Assembly (NCBI GenBank): GCA_947627535.1
Contig: CANQWM010000002.1
Location: 1 to 64,000, forward strand
Length of the DNA: 64,000 bases
Source: an uncultured Acetatifactor sp.
GTDB lineage: Bacteria > Bacillota > Clostridia > Lachnospirales > Lachnospiraceae
Direction of reading: 5' to 3'
Each line of letters opens with the position of its first letter. The stretch's first letter is position 1. Shown in pieces: positions 8,995 through 17,434 of the stretch. Under the pieces are notes generated by a model. It searched no databases. It was not told the origin of the DNA and was given only the letters and a program-made list of their open reading frames with translations. Position numbers and translations under genes: made by a program.

Positions 8995-11370
8995 ATGAGC
9001 GAAAGACCAGATTTTTTCGGGCATATCCGTTTTGGAAGAGCGCTGTGGGCAGGGGTTTGCTGCGGAATGATCCTTCTGGGATCCGCGGCCTGCGGCAGGG
9101 AAAGCGGGGACGTTTCCGGCCAGACGCAGACAGAGGGGCTGCTCTTTGGTAAAACGGACTCGGGTAAAACGGATGATCCGGAGGCAGCGACGGATCCGGA
9201 CGATTGGAGGATCGCTCTGGCAGCCGCGGAATACGAGGGAAAGGACAACAGCCTGGACCCTTATACCGCGGAGGTCAATCTGCCGTTAAAGAGTCAGAAA
9301 CTGTCAGGAGAGACAGGAGGGGGAAGCAGTATCTTTCTGGGAGCTTCCCGGGCTTACCGGCTTAAGAAACATCTGTTTGCTCCTGAAAGCGGGAAAACAA
9401 GCTGGGACGAGCTTTCCTGTACCTGCGAAAACGGGGAACAGAGTTCAGAGCGTTATGAACTCAACGATCAGATCTGGCAGGCAAAACCGGTGGCGGGGTC
9501 GGATCATTACCTTGCCCTTAGGATAGAGGATACAGGGGAGGGTGAAAACCGGAAGTACCGATATTATCTTTCGGAACAGGACGAAGAGAATCAGAAGATC
9601 AGGGAGATTCCGCTGGCGTTTCTGGATGGGGAAGAAATACAGACAGCATCCGATGCATTGAGGGATTTTGCGATGGATGCTTCGGGAAGGATACATCTTT
9701 TGCTGAAGGGATCGGAAGGATACCTGTACCGGATTCTTTCCCCGGAGGGAGAAACCCTTGCGGAGTGCGGCCTGGACGGAAATATCGAGAGGTGCCAGCT
9801 GGTTCCTGTCTATGACGGGCGCGTTACGGTCTGGATTCTGAACCGCGAAGGCGGGGAGAGGTGGAGCAATGTCCTGCAATCTCTTGACGCGGACACAGGC
9901 CGGATGGAGCAGCTTGCTGCCCCTGCTCCTGCGGAAGAAGGGTCCGGCGGCAGCTACTATACGCTTTTTGACGAGAATACCCTGCTGTTTGCAGATTGGA
10001 CGGGAATCTATCGGAGCAGTCTGTCGGGAGAAAATCCGGAGCTTCTGTATCTTTGGACGAACCACGGCATTTATTACCCCCAGATCTATGATCTGCGCAG
10101 CGACGAAAACGGAAAGATCCGGCTGATCTACGGGGATGCCGACGGCACCGGCTTCCTGTGTCTGAAACCTACCACGGAGGAAGTGGATATTATCCAGGTT
10201 GTGGTGGCAGTCTCATCTTTTCGCAAATCGGCAATGGAGCCGATGGCCGCCGCGTTTAACAAGAGATATCCCGCCTGTCATATTGAATTAAAGAGCGACT
10301 ATGACGAGACCGCGCTGTTGACCCAGCTGACGGCGGGGGACGGACCGGTGCTGGTGGACACCGGCCTGACGGGATTTGAGGAACTTTCCAGGCTCTGGCA
10401 GCCGTTGGATTCGGTCATGGAGCAGCTTGGCATCACGGAGGAGCTTGTGGCTTCCGTCATGGAAACGGGGAAGATCAACGGAACTCTGTATGGAGTCGTG
10501 ACGGACTTTACGCTGAAGACGCTGCTGGCCGCTTCGGGCGACGTTCCGGAGAACTGGGATTATGACACCTTTTTGCAGTGTGTGGAAGACAGGCCAGGAC
10601 TGGAGACAGTTTCCAATGTCTGCGGAAAAGGATACGGGACTGTTTTTCTGATCAGTTATCTCAGCCACGGTTATGAGGACACCTATCTTTGGGATGCGGA
10701 AAGCGGGACGACGAATTTTGACAGCGACGGCTTCCGAAAGGCTCTGAAGGTGGCGGAGGATTATTTTGAAAAAGCGGAGGGGACAGATCCGGAAGAGACC
10801 GTCCTTGGCGGGAGGGTACTCTGCAATGAAGTGGAGATCCGCAGGCCGGAGGATATTGCGAAGTACCGGATCCTGTACGGGGACAAGGCTTTTTTCGCCG
10901 GTTATCCCGCGAAAGACAAAGCCGCCCATTTCATTGCAGGCAGCGAGCCTCTGGCCATCCGCAGGACGGCGTCACAGGAGGAGAAAGGGGCGGCCTGTGC
11001 GTTTCTGAAGTTCTGCCTCTCCTATGAAGGACAGTCGAAGGCTGCAAAGGACATCAATTACCATTTAAGTGTGCGGAAGGATTTACTGGAAGAGCAGATT
11101 ACGTCTATGGACGAGGAACTGCATTTTATGCTTCCGGGAGGGGAGTCTGTACAATTGGGGGATTACATGGATGTTGACCGGGACAGGAGGACCCTGATGA
11201 ACCTGATCGGTCAGGCGAGGCCCTATCGTTATTTCCCAAAAGAACTGAACGACCTTTTTTCGGAAGAGCTGGAAGATTATTTTGACGGCATTATCACGGA
11301 AGAAATGCTGATCGATCATCTGGAGAGCCGGATAGGATTGTATCTTGCGGAACGGCAGGGGGCGGAATAG
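8995..11370 (+). CDS. Large orphan solute-binding lipoprotein (copy 1)
   Basis: 791 residues with a type II signal peptide: hydrophobic segment and lipobox LGSAAC, lipidated Cys33. Residues about 60-385 form an N-terminal domain with repeated strand-rich stretches, probably propeller-like, that I cannot name. From about 390 (VDIIQVVVAVSSFRKSAMEPMAAAFNKR) it resembles extracellular family 1 solute-binding proteins of ABC transporters, ending in SRIGLYLAERQ. No permease or ATPase gene is near, so it may be a sensor or share a distant transporter. Paralogues with the same C-terminal plan lie at 25724-28045 and 31493-32902. Ligand unknown. A phased-hexamer box lies upstream. Confidence 0.8.
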   Translation: MSERPDFFGHIRFGRALWAGVCCGMILLGSAACGRESGDVSGQTQTEGLLFGKTDSGKTDDPEAATDPDDWRIALAAAEYEGKDNSLDPYTAEVNLPLKSQKLSGETGGGSSIFLGASRAYRLKKHLFAPESGKTSWDELSCTCENGEQSSERYELNDQIWQAKPVAGSDHYLALRIEDTGEGENRKYRYYLSEQDEENQKIREIPLAFLDGEEIQTASDALRDFAMDASGRIHLLLKGSEGYLYRILSPEGETLAECGLDGNIERCQLVPVYDGRVTVWILNREGGERWSNVLQSLDADTGRMEQLAAPAPAEEGSGGSYYTLFDENTLLFADWTGIYRSSLSGENPELLYLWTNHGIYYPQIYDLRSDENGKIRLIYGDADGTGFLCLKPTTEEVDIIQVVVAVSSFRKSAMEPMAAAFNKRYPACHIELKSDYDETALLTQLTAGDGPVLVDTGLTGFEELSRLWQPLDSVMEQLGITEELVASVMETGKINGTLYGVVTDFTLKTLLAASGDVPENWDYDTFLQCVEDRPGLETVSNVCGKGYGTVFLISYLSHGYEDTYLWDAESGTTNFDSDGFRKALKVAEDYFEKAEGTDPEETVLGGRVLCNEVEIRRPEDIAKYRILYGDKAFFAGYPAKDKAAHFIAGSEPLAIRRTASQEEKGAACAFLKFCLSYEGQSKAAKDINYHLSVRKDLLEEQITSMDEELHFMLPGGESVQLGDYMDVDRDRRTLMNLIGQARPYRYFPKELNDLFSEELEDYFDGIITEEMLIDHLESRIGLYLAERQGAE

Positions 11371-11420
11371 GAGGTCCTGATTTTATACCCGATTTTATTT
11401 CGGTTTTTTTACGGAACCCA

Positions 11421-11449
11421 TTGACATAAATACCCTTTCTATGTATAAT
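11421..11449 (+). promoter_or_regulatory. Perfect-consensus sigma-A promoter of the NlpC/P60 gene
   Basis: TTGACA (11421-11426), 17-bp spacer, TATAAT (11444-11449). Both hexamers match the consensus fully. The WalR-like box at 11461-11488 begins 12 bp after the -10, that is, in the early transcribed region. Confidence 0.85.
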
Positions 11450-11460
11450 TTGGAGTAAGA

Positions 11461-11488
11461 TGTAACAAAATTGTAATAAGTTTGTAAC
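11461..11488 (+). promoter_or_regulatory. WalR (YycF)-type box, three half-sites
   Basis: TGTAAC (11461), TGTAAT (11472) and TGTAAC (11483) lie 11 bp apart with 5-bp spacers. This matches the published WalR consensus TGTWAH-N5-TGTWAH. WalRK controls cell-wall hydrolases, and the next gene is an NlpC/P60 hydrolase. The box lies downstream of the -10, which would fit repression rather than activation. Confidence 0.7.
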
Positions 11489-11500
11489 CAATTGACACAA

Positions 11501-11518
11501 CCGGCGGTTTTCCGCCGG
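11501..11518 (+). other. GC-rich hairpin in the NlpC/P60 leader
   Basis: CCGGCGG (11501-11507) pairs with CCGCCGG (11512-11518) over a TTTT loop. No T-tract follows, so it is more likely an mRNA 5' structure than a terminator. Confidence 0.5.
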
Positions 11519-11551
11519 CGGGACTTTGGAACTTGAGAGGGTATTGTACAG

Positions 11552-12592
11552 ATGAACCATTTAAAATACAGTAAAAAGCTGGCGCTGCTGTCAGCGGGTC
11601 TGGCGCTTGGTCTGGCATGGAATCCTCTGGAGGCTTCTGCCTCCATGGGCGGGATTCTTCAGACGGGGGGCGTGGCTTCTATTCTGGAGCCCAGTCTTAC
11701 CACAGAGGAATACATTCAGGCGGCGGAAGAGGCGAAGGGGGCGTCCTGGGGCTATACCAACATCGGTATCGCCAACGTGGAGAGCGGCAATCTGAATGTG
11801 AGGGCCCTGCCTTCCACAGACGGAAAGCTGGTGGGAAAGATGCCGAAAAACTCCGCCTGCGAAGTGCTGGAGACGACAGAGGACGGCTGGGCCCATATCA
11901 CGTCCGGCGAGGTAGACGGGTATGTCAGCCTTGATTATCTTACCACCGGCCCCGACGCGAAGGTGAAGGCGTTGGAACTGGTTCATACCGTGGCAATTTC
12001 CAACGGGGACGGCCTGAACGTGCGGGACGGCGCGAGCATGGACAGCGCGGTTCTGACCCAGGTGCCGAAGGGAGAGGAACTGGAATATGTAGAGACGGTG
12101 GGCGATTGGGTAAAGGTGCTCATCGACGATGAAGAGGCGTATATTTCCGCAGAGTATGTGACGGTGGAGGAAAAGCTGGACACTGCCATCACCATGTCGG
12201 AGCTTCTTTACGGCCAGGGCGTGAGCGATGTGAGGGTAGAGCTGGTGGAATACGCGAAGCAGTTTCTTGGGAACCCTTATGTATACGGGGGAAGCAGCCT
12301 GACAAAGGGAACCGACTGCTCCGGCTTTACCATGTCCGTCTACAAAAAGTTTGGCATTAAGCTGTCCCATCACGCTGCGTCTCAGGCAAAGGAAGGAACG
12401 AAGATCAGCGTTTCGGAGCTTCAGCCCGGGGATCTGGTGTTTTATTCCAACAGCAAAGGGAACATCAATCATGTTGCGCTGTATATCGGCGGCGGCAAGG
12501 TGATCCATGCCAGCAGCCCGAAGACCGGAATCAAGATCAGCAAGTATAATTACCGGACGCCTGTAAAGTATGTCAGGGTGCTTCGGGACTGA
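11552..12592 (+). CDS. Secreted SH3b-SH3b-NlpC/P60 peptidoglycan hydrolase
   Basis: 346 residues with an N-terminal signal peptide ending near EASASM (about 31). Two bacterial SH3 domains (about 72-132 and 145-205, each with a GXLNVR-type start: SGNLNVRALP and GDGLNVRDG) bind the wall. The C-terminal NlpC/P60 domain (about 225-346) holds Cys256 in TDCSGF and His307 in INHVALYIGGG, the expected cysteine-endopeptidase residues cutting stem peptides. It has its own perfect promoter, a three-site WalR-like box and a leader hairpin, so it is probably controlled by wall-stress signalling. Monocistronic by appearance. Confidence 0.93.
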   Translation: MNHLKYSKKLALLSAGLALGLAWNPLEASASMGGILQTGGVASILEPSLTTEEYIQAAEEAKGASWGYTNIGIANVESGNLNVRALPSTDGKLVGKMPKNSACEVLETTEDGWAHITSGEVDGYVSLDYLTTGPDAKVKALELVHTVAISNGDGLNVRDGASMDSAVLTQVPKGEELEYVETVGDWVKVLIDDEEAYISAEYVTVEEKLDTAITMSELLYGQGVSDVRVELVEYAKQFLGNPYVYGGSSLTKGTDCSGFTMSVYKKFGIKLSHHAASQAKEGTKISVSELQPGDLVFYSNSKGNINHVALYIGGGKVIHASSPKTGIKISKYNYRTPVKYVRVLRD

Positions 12593-12641
12593 CCGGGCGG
12601 GAGCCGAACAGTTCTGTACCCTGAGTCGTGAAAAGTTTTTG

Positions 12642-12670
12642 TTTACATTGTAGAAAAAGTGTGGTATTCT
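12642..12670 (+). promoter_or_regulatory. rpsO promoter
   Basis: TTTACA (12642-12647), 17-bp spacer, TATTCT (12665-12670), leaving a leader of about 95 nt before rpsO. Confidence 0.7.
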
Positions 12671-12686
12671 GTTTAAGGTTATCCAG

Positions 12687-12734
12687 CCGTCACTCAGATC
12701 TGGGACACTCCGACCCGGTCCTAGTGTCAGGCGG
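12687..12734 (+). promoter_or_regulatory. Probable S15-binding rpsO leader structure
   Basis: CCGTC (12687-12691) can pair with GGCGG (12730-12734), enclosing a GACACT/AGTGTC stem (12704-12709 with 12723-12728) and a small CAGATCTG element. A junction of helices directly before rpsO is the usual form of autoregulatory S15 leaders, which differ in detail among bacterial groups. I infer the role from position and folding by eye. Confidence 0.55.
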
Positions 12735-12769
12735 TTAAAAGAGTTTTTAAGATTCAGGAGGAGAAGACA

Positions 12770-13036
12770 ATGATTTCCAAGGAAAAAAAGACAGCTATCA
12801 TGAACGAGTACGCGAGGACGCCCGGCGATACCGGTTCGCCTGAGGTGCAGGTCGCGGTACTTACCGCAAGGATCCAGGAGCTCACCGATCATCTGAAGGA
12901 CAACCCCAAGGACCATCATTCCCGCAGGGGTATGCTGAAGATGGTGGGTCAGAGAAGAGGTCTGCTGGAGTATCTGAAGAAGAAAGATATCGAGAGATAC
13001 CGTTCCCTGATCGACAAGCTGGGTCTGAGAAAATAA
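12770..13036 (+). CDS. rpsO: 30S ribosomal protein S15
   Basis: 88 residues, normal length. [32 protein letters not shown] and [19 protein letters not shown] are S15 signatures; the protein binds the 16S rRNA central domain. AGGAGGAG lies 9 nt before the ATG. It precedes pnp as in most bacteria, with a strong hairpin and a long second hairpin between. Confidence 0.98.
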   Translation: MISKEKKTAIMNEYARTPGDTGSPEVQVAVLTARIQELTDHLKDNPKDHHSRRGMLKMVGQRRGLLEYLKKKDIERYRSLIDKLGLRK

Positions 13037-13047
13037 GTCGCATCATA

Positions 13048-13081
13048 AAGCGGAGACAGCCGTTTTACGGCGCCTCCGCTT
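13048..13081 (+). terminator. rpsO terminator-like hairpin
   Basis: AAGCGGAG (13048-13055) pairs with CTCCGCTT (13074-13081), with an inner GCCGT/ACGGC stem. Only GTTGTGT follows, so termination may be partial and allow read-through to pnp. Confidence 0.65.
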
Positions 13082-13115
13082 GTTGTGTATCTATGTATCT
13101 GCAGCTGAAAGCCCG

Positions 13116-13210
13116 GAGCAGAAGAAAAGCCCGAGACCGCTGAAAAATGTATGCGCGGATAAAATGGCGCATGGATTTTTCAGTAGTTTCGGTCTCTTCT
13201 GTTCCTGCTC
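13116..13210 (+). promoter_or_regulatory. Long imperfect hairpin in the pnp leader
   Basis: Paired blocks, outside to inside: GAGCAG/CTGCTC, AGAAGA/TCTTCT, GAGACC/GGTCTC, CTGAAAAAT/ATTTTTCAG and ATGCGC/GCGCAT, with short bulges between. The base is 40 nt before the pnp ATG. Such a double-stranded stem could be an RNase III processing site; in Escherichia coli the rpsO-pnp spacer holds one that drives pnp autoregulation. The parallel is inference. Confidence 0.6.
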
Positions 13211-13249
13211 AATAAATATGCCGCAGAAAGCGGCGGAATGGAGGAAACT

Positions 13250-15349
13250 ATGTACCAGACATACGAAATGGAACTGGCCGGACGCACCCTCAGGGTTGAC
13301 ATCAACCGTGTGGGAAAGCAGGCCAACGGCTGCGCGTTTATGCGCTACGGCGACACGGTGGTAATGTCCACGGCTACCGCGTCGGACAAGCCCAGGGAGG
13401 GAATCGATTTCTTCCCTCTGAGCGTGGAATTTGAGGAAAAGCTTTACGCTGTGGGAAAGATTCCCGGCGGATTCAACAAGAGAGAGGGAAAAGCCAGCGA
13501 AAACGCAGTGCTTACCAGCCGTGTGATCGACAGACCCATGCGCCCTCTGTTCCCCAAGGATTACAGAAATGATGTGACGTTAAACAACCTTGTGATGAGC
13601 GTGGATCCCGGATGCCGCCCTGAGCTGGTGGCAATGCTTGGATCGGCTATCGCAACCTGCATTTCCGATATTCCCTTTGACGGACCCTGCGCGATGACCC
13701 AGATGGGCATGATCGACGGAGAGCTGATCGTAAATCCTTCTCAGGAGCAGTGGAAGAAGGGCGATCTGAACCTGACCGTGGCCTCTACCCGCGAGAAGGT
13801 GATCATGATCGAGGCGGGCGCCAACGAGGTGCCGGAGGCTAAGATGATTGAGGCCATCTACAAGGCCCATGAGATCAATCAAACCATTATCGCGTTTATT
13901 GACAAGATCGTTGCCGAGGTCGGCAAGAAAAAGCATGAGTACACAAGCTGCGCTATCCCGCAGGAAATGTTTGACGAGATGAAGCGCATCGTTCCGCCTG
14001 AAGAGATGGAGGTGGCGGTGTTCACCGACGAAAAGCAGGTGAGGGAGGAAAATATCCGCGTCATCACCGAGAAGCTGGAGGAAGCCTTCGCCGAGAAGGA
14101 AGACTGGCTGGCTGTTCTGGGCGAGGCTGTGTACCAGTATGAGAAGAAGACCGTCCGCAAGATGATCTTAAAGGATCACAAGCGTCCCGACGGCCGTGAG
14201 ATCACCCAGATCCGTCCTCTGGCGGCGGAAGTTGACATTATCCCCCGGGTACACGGTTCCGCCATGTTCACCCGCGGGCAGACCCAGATCTGTAATGTCT
14301 GCACGCTGGCGCCCCTGTCCGAGCAGCAGAAGATCGACGGACTTGACGAGAACGAGGTAAGTAAGAGATATATGCACCATTACAATTTCCCTTCCTACTC
14401 TGTAGGTGAGACGAAACCTTCCAGAGGACCTGGTAGAAGGGAGATCGGTCATGGCGCACTGGCTGAGAGAGCGCTGATTCCCGTGCTTCCCAGCGAGGAA
14501 GAGTTTCCTTACGCCATCCGGACCGTATCCGAGACCTTTGAATCCAACGGTTCCACTTCCATGGCATCCACCTGCGCTTCCTGCATGTCCCTGATGGCGG
14601 CGGGCGTGCCCATCAAAAAGATGGTGGCAGGCATTTCCTGCGGCCTTGTGACCGGAGATACGGACGACGATTTCGTACTGCTCACGGACATTCAGGGGCT
14701 GGAAGATTTCTTTGGAGACATGGACTTCAAGGTGACCGGAACTACCGAGGGAATCACCGCGATTCAGATGGATATCAAGATCCACGGACTGACCAGACCT
14801 ATCGTGGAGGGCGCCATCGCACGCTGCCGCGAGGCAAGGCTGTATATCATGGAAAACTGCATGAAGCCCGCCATCGCAGCGCCCAGACCTGAGGTGAATC
14901 AGTATGCGCCCAAGATCATTTCCATTCAGATCGATCCTGAGAAGATCGGCGATGTGGTGGGCCAGAGAGGGAAGACCATCAATGAGATCATCGCCCGTAC
15001 CGGCGTAAAGATCGATATCACGGACGACGGCAACGTATCCATCTGCGGCACCGATAAGGAAATGATGGAGAAGGCGGAGGAGATGGTAAAGACCATCGTC
15101 ACTGACTTTGAGGCCGGCCAGATCTTCAAGGGAAAGGTGGTCAGCATCAAGGAATTCGGTGCTTTCATCGAGTTTGCTCCCGGCAAGGAGGGAATGGTCC
15201 ATATCTCCAAGATCGCAAAGGAGAGAATCAACCGCGTGGAAGATGTGCTGACGCTGGGCGACGTCGTCACCGTTGTCTGCCTGGGCAAGGACAAGATGGG
15301 AAGGATCAGCTTCTCCATGAAGGATGTAGCGCAGGATATCAGAAAGTAA
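13250..15349 (+). CDS. pnp: Polyribonucleotide nucleotidyltransferase (PNPase)
   Basis: 699-residue phosphorolytic 3'-5' exoribonuclease that acts as a trimer ring. Two RNase PH-like cores (about 1-215 and 310-540, the second with FTRGQTQ and DFFGDMDFKVTGT), a KH domain (about 555-615, KIGDVVGQRGKTINEI) and an S1 domain (about 620-690, GKVVSIKEFGAFIEF) are present in order. ATG 13250 is chosen because GGAGG (13240-13244) fits it and overlaps the alternative ATG 13238. Full length. Confidence 0.97.
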   Translation: MYQTYEMELAGRTLRVDINRVGKQANGCAFMRYGDTVVMSTATASDKPREGIDFFPLSVEFEEKLYAVGKIPGGFNKREGKASENAVLTSRVIDRPMRPLFPKDYRNDVTLNNLVMSVDPGCRPELVAMLGSAIATCISDIPFDGPCAMTQMGMIDGELIVNPSQEQWKKGDLNLTVASTREKVIMIEAGANEVPEAKMIEAIYKAHEINQTIIAFIDKIVAEVGKKKHEYTSCAIPQEMFDEMKRIVPPEEMEVAVFTDEKQVREENIRVITEKLEEAFAEKEDWLAVLGEAVYQYEKKTVRKMILKDHKRPDGREITQIRPLAAEVDIIPRVHGSAMFTRGQTQICNVCTLAPLSEQQKIDGLDENEVSKRYMHHYNFPSYSVGETKPSRGPGRREIGHGALAERALIPVLPSEEEFPYAIRTVSETFESNGSTSMASTCASCMSLMAAGVPIKKMVAGISCGLVTGDTDDDFVLLTDIQGLEDFFGDMDFKVTGTTEGITAIQMDIKIHGLTRPIVEGAIARCREARLYIMENCMKPAIAAPRPEVNQYAPKIISIQIDPEKIGDVVGQRGKTINEIIARTGVKIDITDDGNVSICGTDKEMMEKAEEMVKTIVTDFEAGQIFKGKVVSIKEFGAFIEFAPGKEGMVHISKIAKERINRVEDVLTLGDVVTVVCLGKDKMGRISFSMKDVAQDIRK

Positions 15350-15372
15350 GAAAGATAAAACGGAAACATTGG

Positions 15373-15409
15373 ACAGGGGAGACCGCAGCAGGCGGCTTCC
15401 CCTGTTTTT
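15373..15409 (+). terminator. pnp terminator
   Basis: ACAGGGGA (15373-15380) pairs with TCCCCTGT (15398-15405) and is followed by TTTTTA, a good intrinsic terminator 24 nt after the pnp stop. Confidence 0.85.
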
Positions 15410-15580
15410 AATGCTCCACCCTGCCGCCGCCATTCCGGCAGACACGCTTGCGCTCGACGCGTAGCGTAACGGGCACCAGGCTCGAGAGTACCTCGCCAAG
15501 TGCCGACGTTGCTTTACGGTCTGACGAGAAGGCGGCAACAGGGCGGAGCTGATACCGTGCCTACGCCTTTCGTAGGGCAG
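15410..15580. other. Unassigned GC-rich spacer
   Basis: No gene, RNA or clear repeat is recognised here. From about 15563 the sequence becomes homologous to that before the second DUF285 gene (17418 on), marking the left edge of a tandem duplication of about 1.85 kb. Confidence 0.4.
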
Positions 15581-15609
15581 TTGACAAAAGGGCCTCGGGA
15601 GGGCAAAAT
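15581..15609 (+). promoter_or_regulatory. Promoter of DUF285 gene copy 1
   Basis: TTGACA (15581-15586), 17-bp spacer, CAAAAT (15604-15609). The same element in copy 2 reads TTGACA-N17-TAAAAT, so this -10 has lost its first T. Confidence 0.55.
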
Positions 15610-15668
15610 AAAAGCATTCCATCCTGTGGGTAGGAAAACAGAAAAAGGACAGGCGAGAAAAGGAAGAT

Positions 15669-17405
15669 GTGAAAGTGAAAAAGGGAAAGAAGCCGGGGAA
15701 ACGGGGCTGGATCATTCTGGCGTCGGCGGTGGGAATCGTGGTTTTCATTGCGGTCGTGGGAATCGTTGTCTGTCGGAAGAGTCCGGAAGGGCTGTCCGAT
15801 AAAATTAATGCGGCCAGACAGTCAGGAGCAGCCAGTCTGGATCTGAGCGGTGTTGACACAGGCAGTGTGAAGGATATGAGTCATTTGTTTGACCGCTGCA
15901 GCAGCTTGAAAGAACTGGATCTGAGCGATTTTGACACGAGCAGCGTGATGTATATGTATCATATGTTTTCCGACTGCAGCAGTCTGGAAGAGTTGGATCT
16001 GAGCAACTTTGACACAAGCAGCGTGGTGGGTATGCATGAGATGTTTTCGGGCTGCAGCAGTCTGAAAGAGCTGGATCTGAGCAGCTTTGATACGAGAAAC
16101 GTGGAGTCTATGGAGTATATGTTTTCGGGCTGCAGCAGCCTGAAAGGGCTGGATCTGAGCAGTTTTGACACAGGCAACGTGACGGATATGAATAGTATGT
16201 TTTCGGGCTGCAGCAGCTTGGAAGAGCTGGATCTGAGCAATTTTGACACAAGCAGCGTGGAGTATGATATGCTGGGTATGTTTAGGGACTGTGCCAGCCT
16301 GAAAGAACTGGATCTGGGCAGCTTTGATACGAGCGGCGTGAAGAATATGAATAGTATGTTTGACCATTGCAGCAGCCTGAAAGAGCTGGATCTGAGCAGC
16401 TTTGATACGAGCAGCGTGTACTCTATGAATAGTATGTTTAGGAACTGTGCCAGCCTGAAAGAACTGGATCTGAGCAGCTTTGACACAAGCGGCGTGACAG
16501 CTATGAGTAGTATGTTTGAAGGCTGCAGCGGCCTGAAAGAGCTGGATCTGAGCAGCTTTGACACAAGCAGCGTGAAGGCTATGAGCAGTATGTTTGAAGG
16601 CTGCAGCAACCTGAAAGAATTGGATTTGAGCAGCTTTGACACGAGCGGCGTGACGGATATGAATGTTATGTTTGCCCGCTGCAGCAGCTTGGAAACGCTG
16701 GATTTGAGCAGCTTTGACACAAGCAGCGTGAAGGCTATGAGCAGTATGTTTGAAGGCTGCAGCGGCCTGAAAAAATTGGATCTGAGCGGCTTTGACACGA
16801 GCGGCGTGACGGATATGAGTAGTATGTTTGACCGTTGCAGCAGCTTGGAAGCGCTGGACCTGAGCGGCTTTGACACAAGCAGTGTGGAGGCTATGGGTTA
16901 TATGTTTTTGGACTGCAGCGGCCTGAAAGAATTGGATCTGAGCAGCTTTGACACAAGCGGTGTGACGGGTATGAGGGGTATGTTTCAAAACTGCAGCAGC
17001 TTGGAAGAACTGGATCTGAGCAGTTTTGATAAGAGCAGCGTGACGGATATGGAAGCTATGTTTTCTGGCTGTAGAAGCCTGGAAGAGCTGGATCTGAGCA
17101 GTTTTGACACAAGCAGTGCGACCAGTATGCATTGCATGTTTGAAAACTGCGGCAATCTGAGAGAGCTGGATCTGAACGGCTTTGACACAAGCGGCGTGAC
17201 GGATATGAGTAGTATGTTTTTCGGCTGCAGCAGCCTGAAAGAGCTGGATCTGAGCGGCTTTGACACAAGCAGCGTGGAGTCTGTGGAGTATATGTTTTGG
17301 GGCTGCAGCAGTCTGGAAACCGTATATTGGGGAGATGGCTGGACGGATGGGTGGATCGAGTGTGTAAAACATGCATATCCTGACATCCATTTTGTAATGA
17401 AATAG
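15669..17405 (+). CDS. Membrane-anchored BspA/DUF285 repeat protein, copy 1
   Basis: 578 residues if GTG 15669 is used (GTG 15675 also fits, with AAGGAAG before it). A Lys-rich start and one membrane segment (about 14-36) are followed by 19 tandem repeats of 26 residues (27 in repeat 6) of type DLSSFDTSSVxxMxxMFxxCSSLKEL, from residue 58 to 552, and a cap YWGDGWTDGWIECVKHAY. This is the DUF285 / BspA leucine-rich class, often surface adhesins. Repeats probably lie outside the cell. Unlike copy 2 it lacks the zinc-ribbon N-terminus: about 194 nt between promoter and membrane segment are missing, so it may be a weakly expressed derivative. Confidence 0.75.
   Translation: MKVKKGKKPGKRGWIILASAVGIVVFIAVVGIVVCRKSPEGLSDKINAARQSGAASLDLSGVDTGSVKDMSHLFDRCSSLKELDLSDFDTSSVMYMYHMFSDCSSLEELDLSNFDTSSVVGMHEMFSGCSSLKELDLSSFDTRNVESMEYMFSGCSSLKGLDLSSFDTGNVTDMNSMFSGCSSLEELDLSNFDTSSVEYDMLGMFRDCASLKELDLGSFDTSGVKNMNSMFDHCSSLKELDLSSFDTSSVYSMNSMFRNCASLKELDLSSFDTSGVTAMSSMFEGCSGLKELDLSSFDTSSVKAMSSMFEGCSNLKELDLSSFDTSGVTDMNVMFARCSSLETLDLSSFDTSSVKAMSSMFEGCSGLKKLDLSGFDTSGVTDMSSMFDRCSSLEALDLSGFDTSSVEAMGYMFLDCSGLKELDLSSFDTSGVTGMRGMFQNCSSLEELDLSSFDKSSVTDMEAMFSGCRSLEELDLSSFDTSSATSMHCMFENCGNLRELDLNGFDTSGVTDMSSMFFGCSSLKELDLSGFDTSSVESVEYMFWGCSSLETVYWGDGWTDGWIECVKHAYPDIHFVMK
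15839..17325 (+). repeat. 19 x 78-nt repeat array inside copy 1
   Basis: Each 78-nt unit encodes one DUF285 repeat, beginning near GATCTGAGC and containing TTTGACACAAGC and a TGCAGCAG core. Units are near-identical in places, so slippage or recombination could change their number; copy 2 has 16 units. Confidence 0.85.
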
Positions 17406-17434
17406 TCAAAACCCATGCGCCTTTCGTACGTCAG

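Noticed and set aside
13080-13364. 94-residue frame across the rpsO-pnp spacer
   Set aside because: It lies over the leader hairpin and the pnp start in another frame; no family or start signal.
14168-15859. 563-residue minus-strand frame across pnp
   Set aside because: Antisense of a clear pnp gene, running past its terminator; no recognisable domain.
15822-17390. 522-residue minus-strand repeat protein opposite the DUF285 array
   Set aside because: The 78-nt periodicity keeps several frames open; the sense frame matches a known repeat family and has promoter and start.
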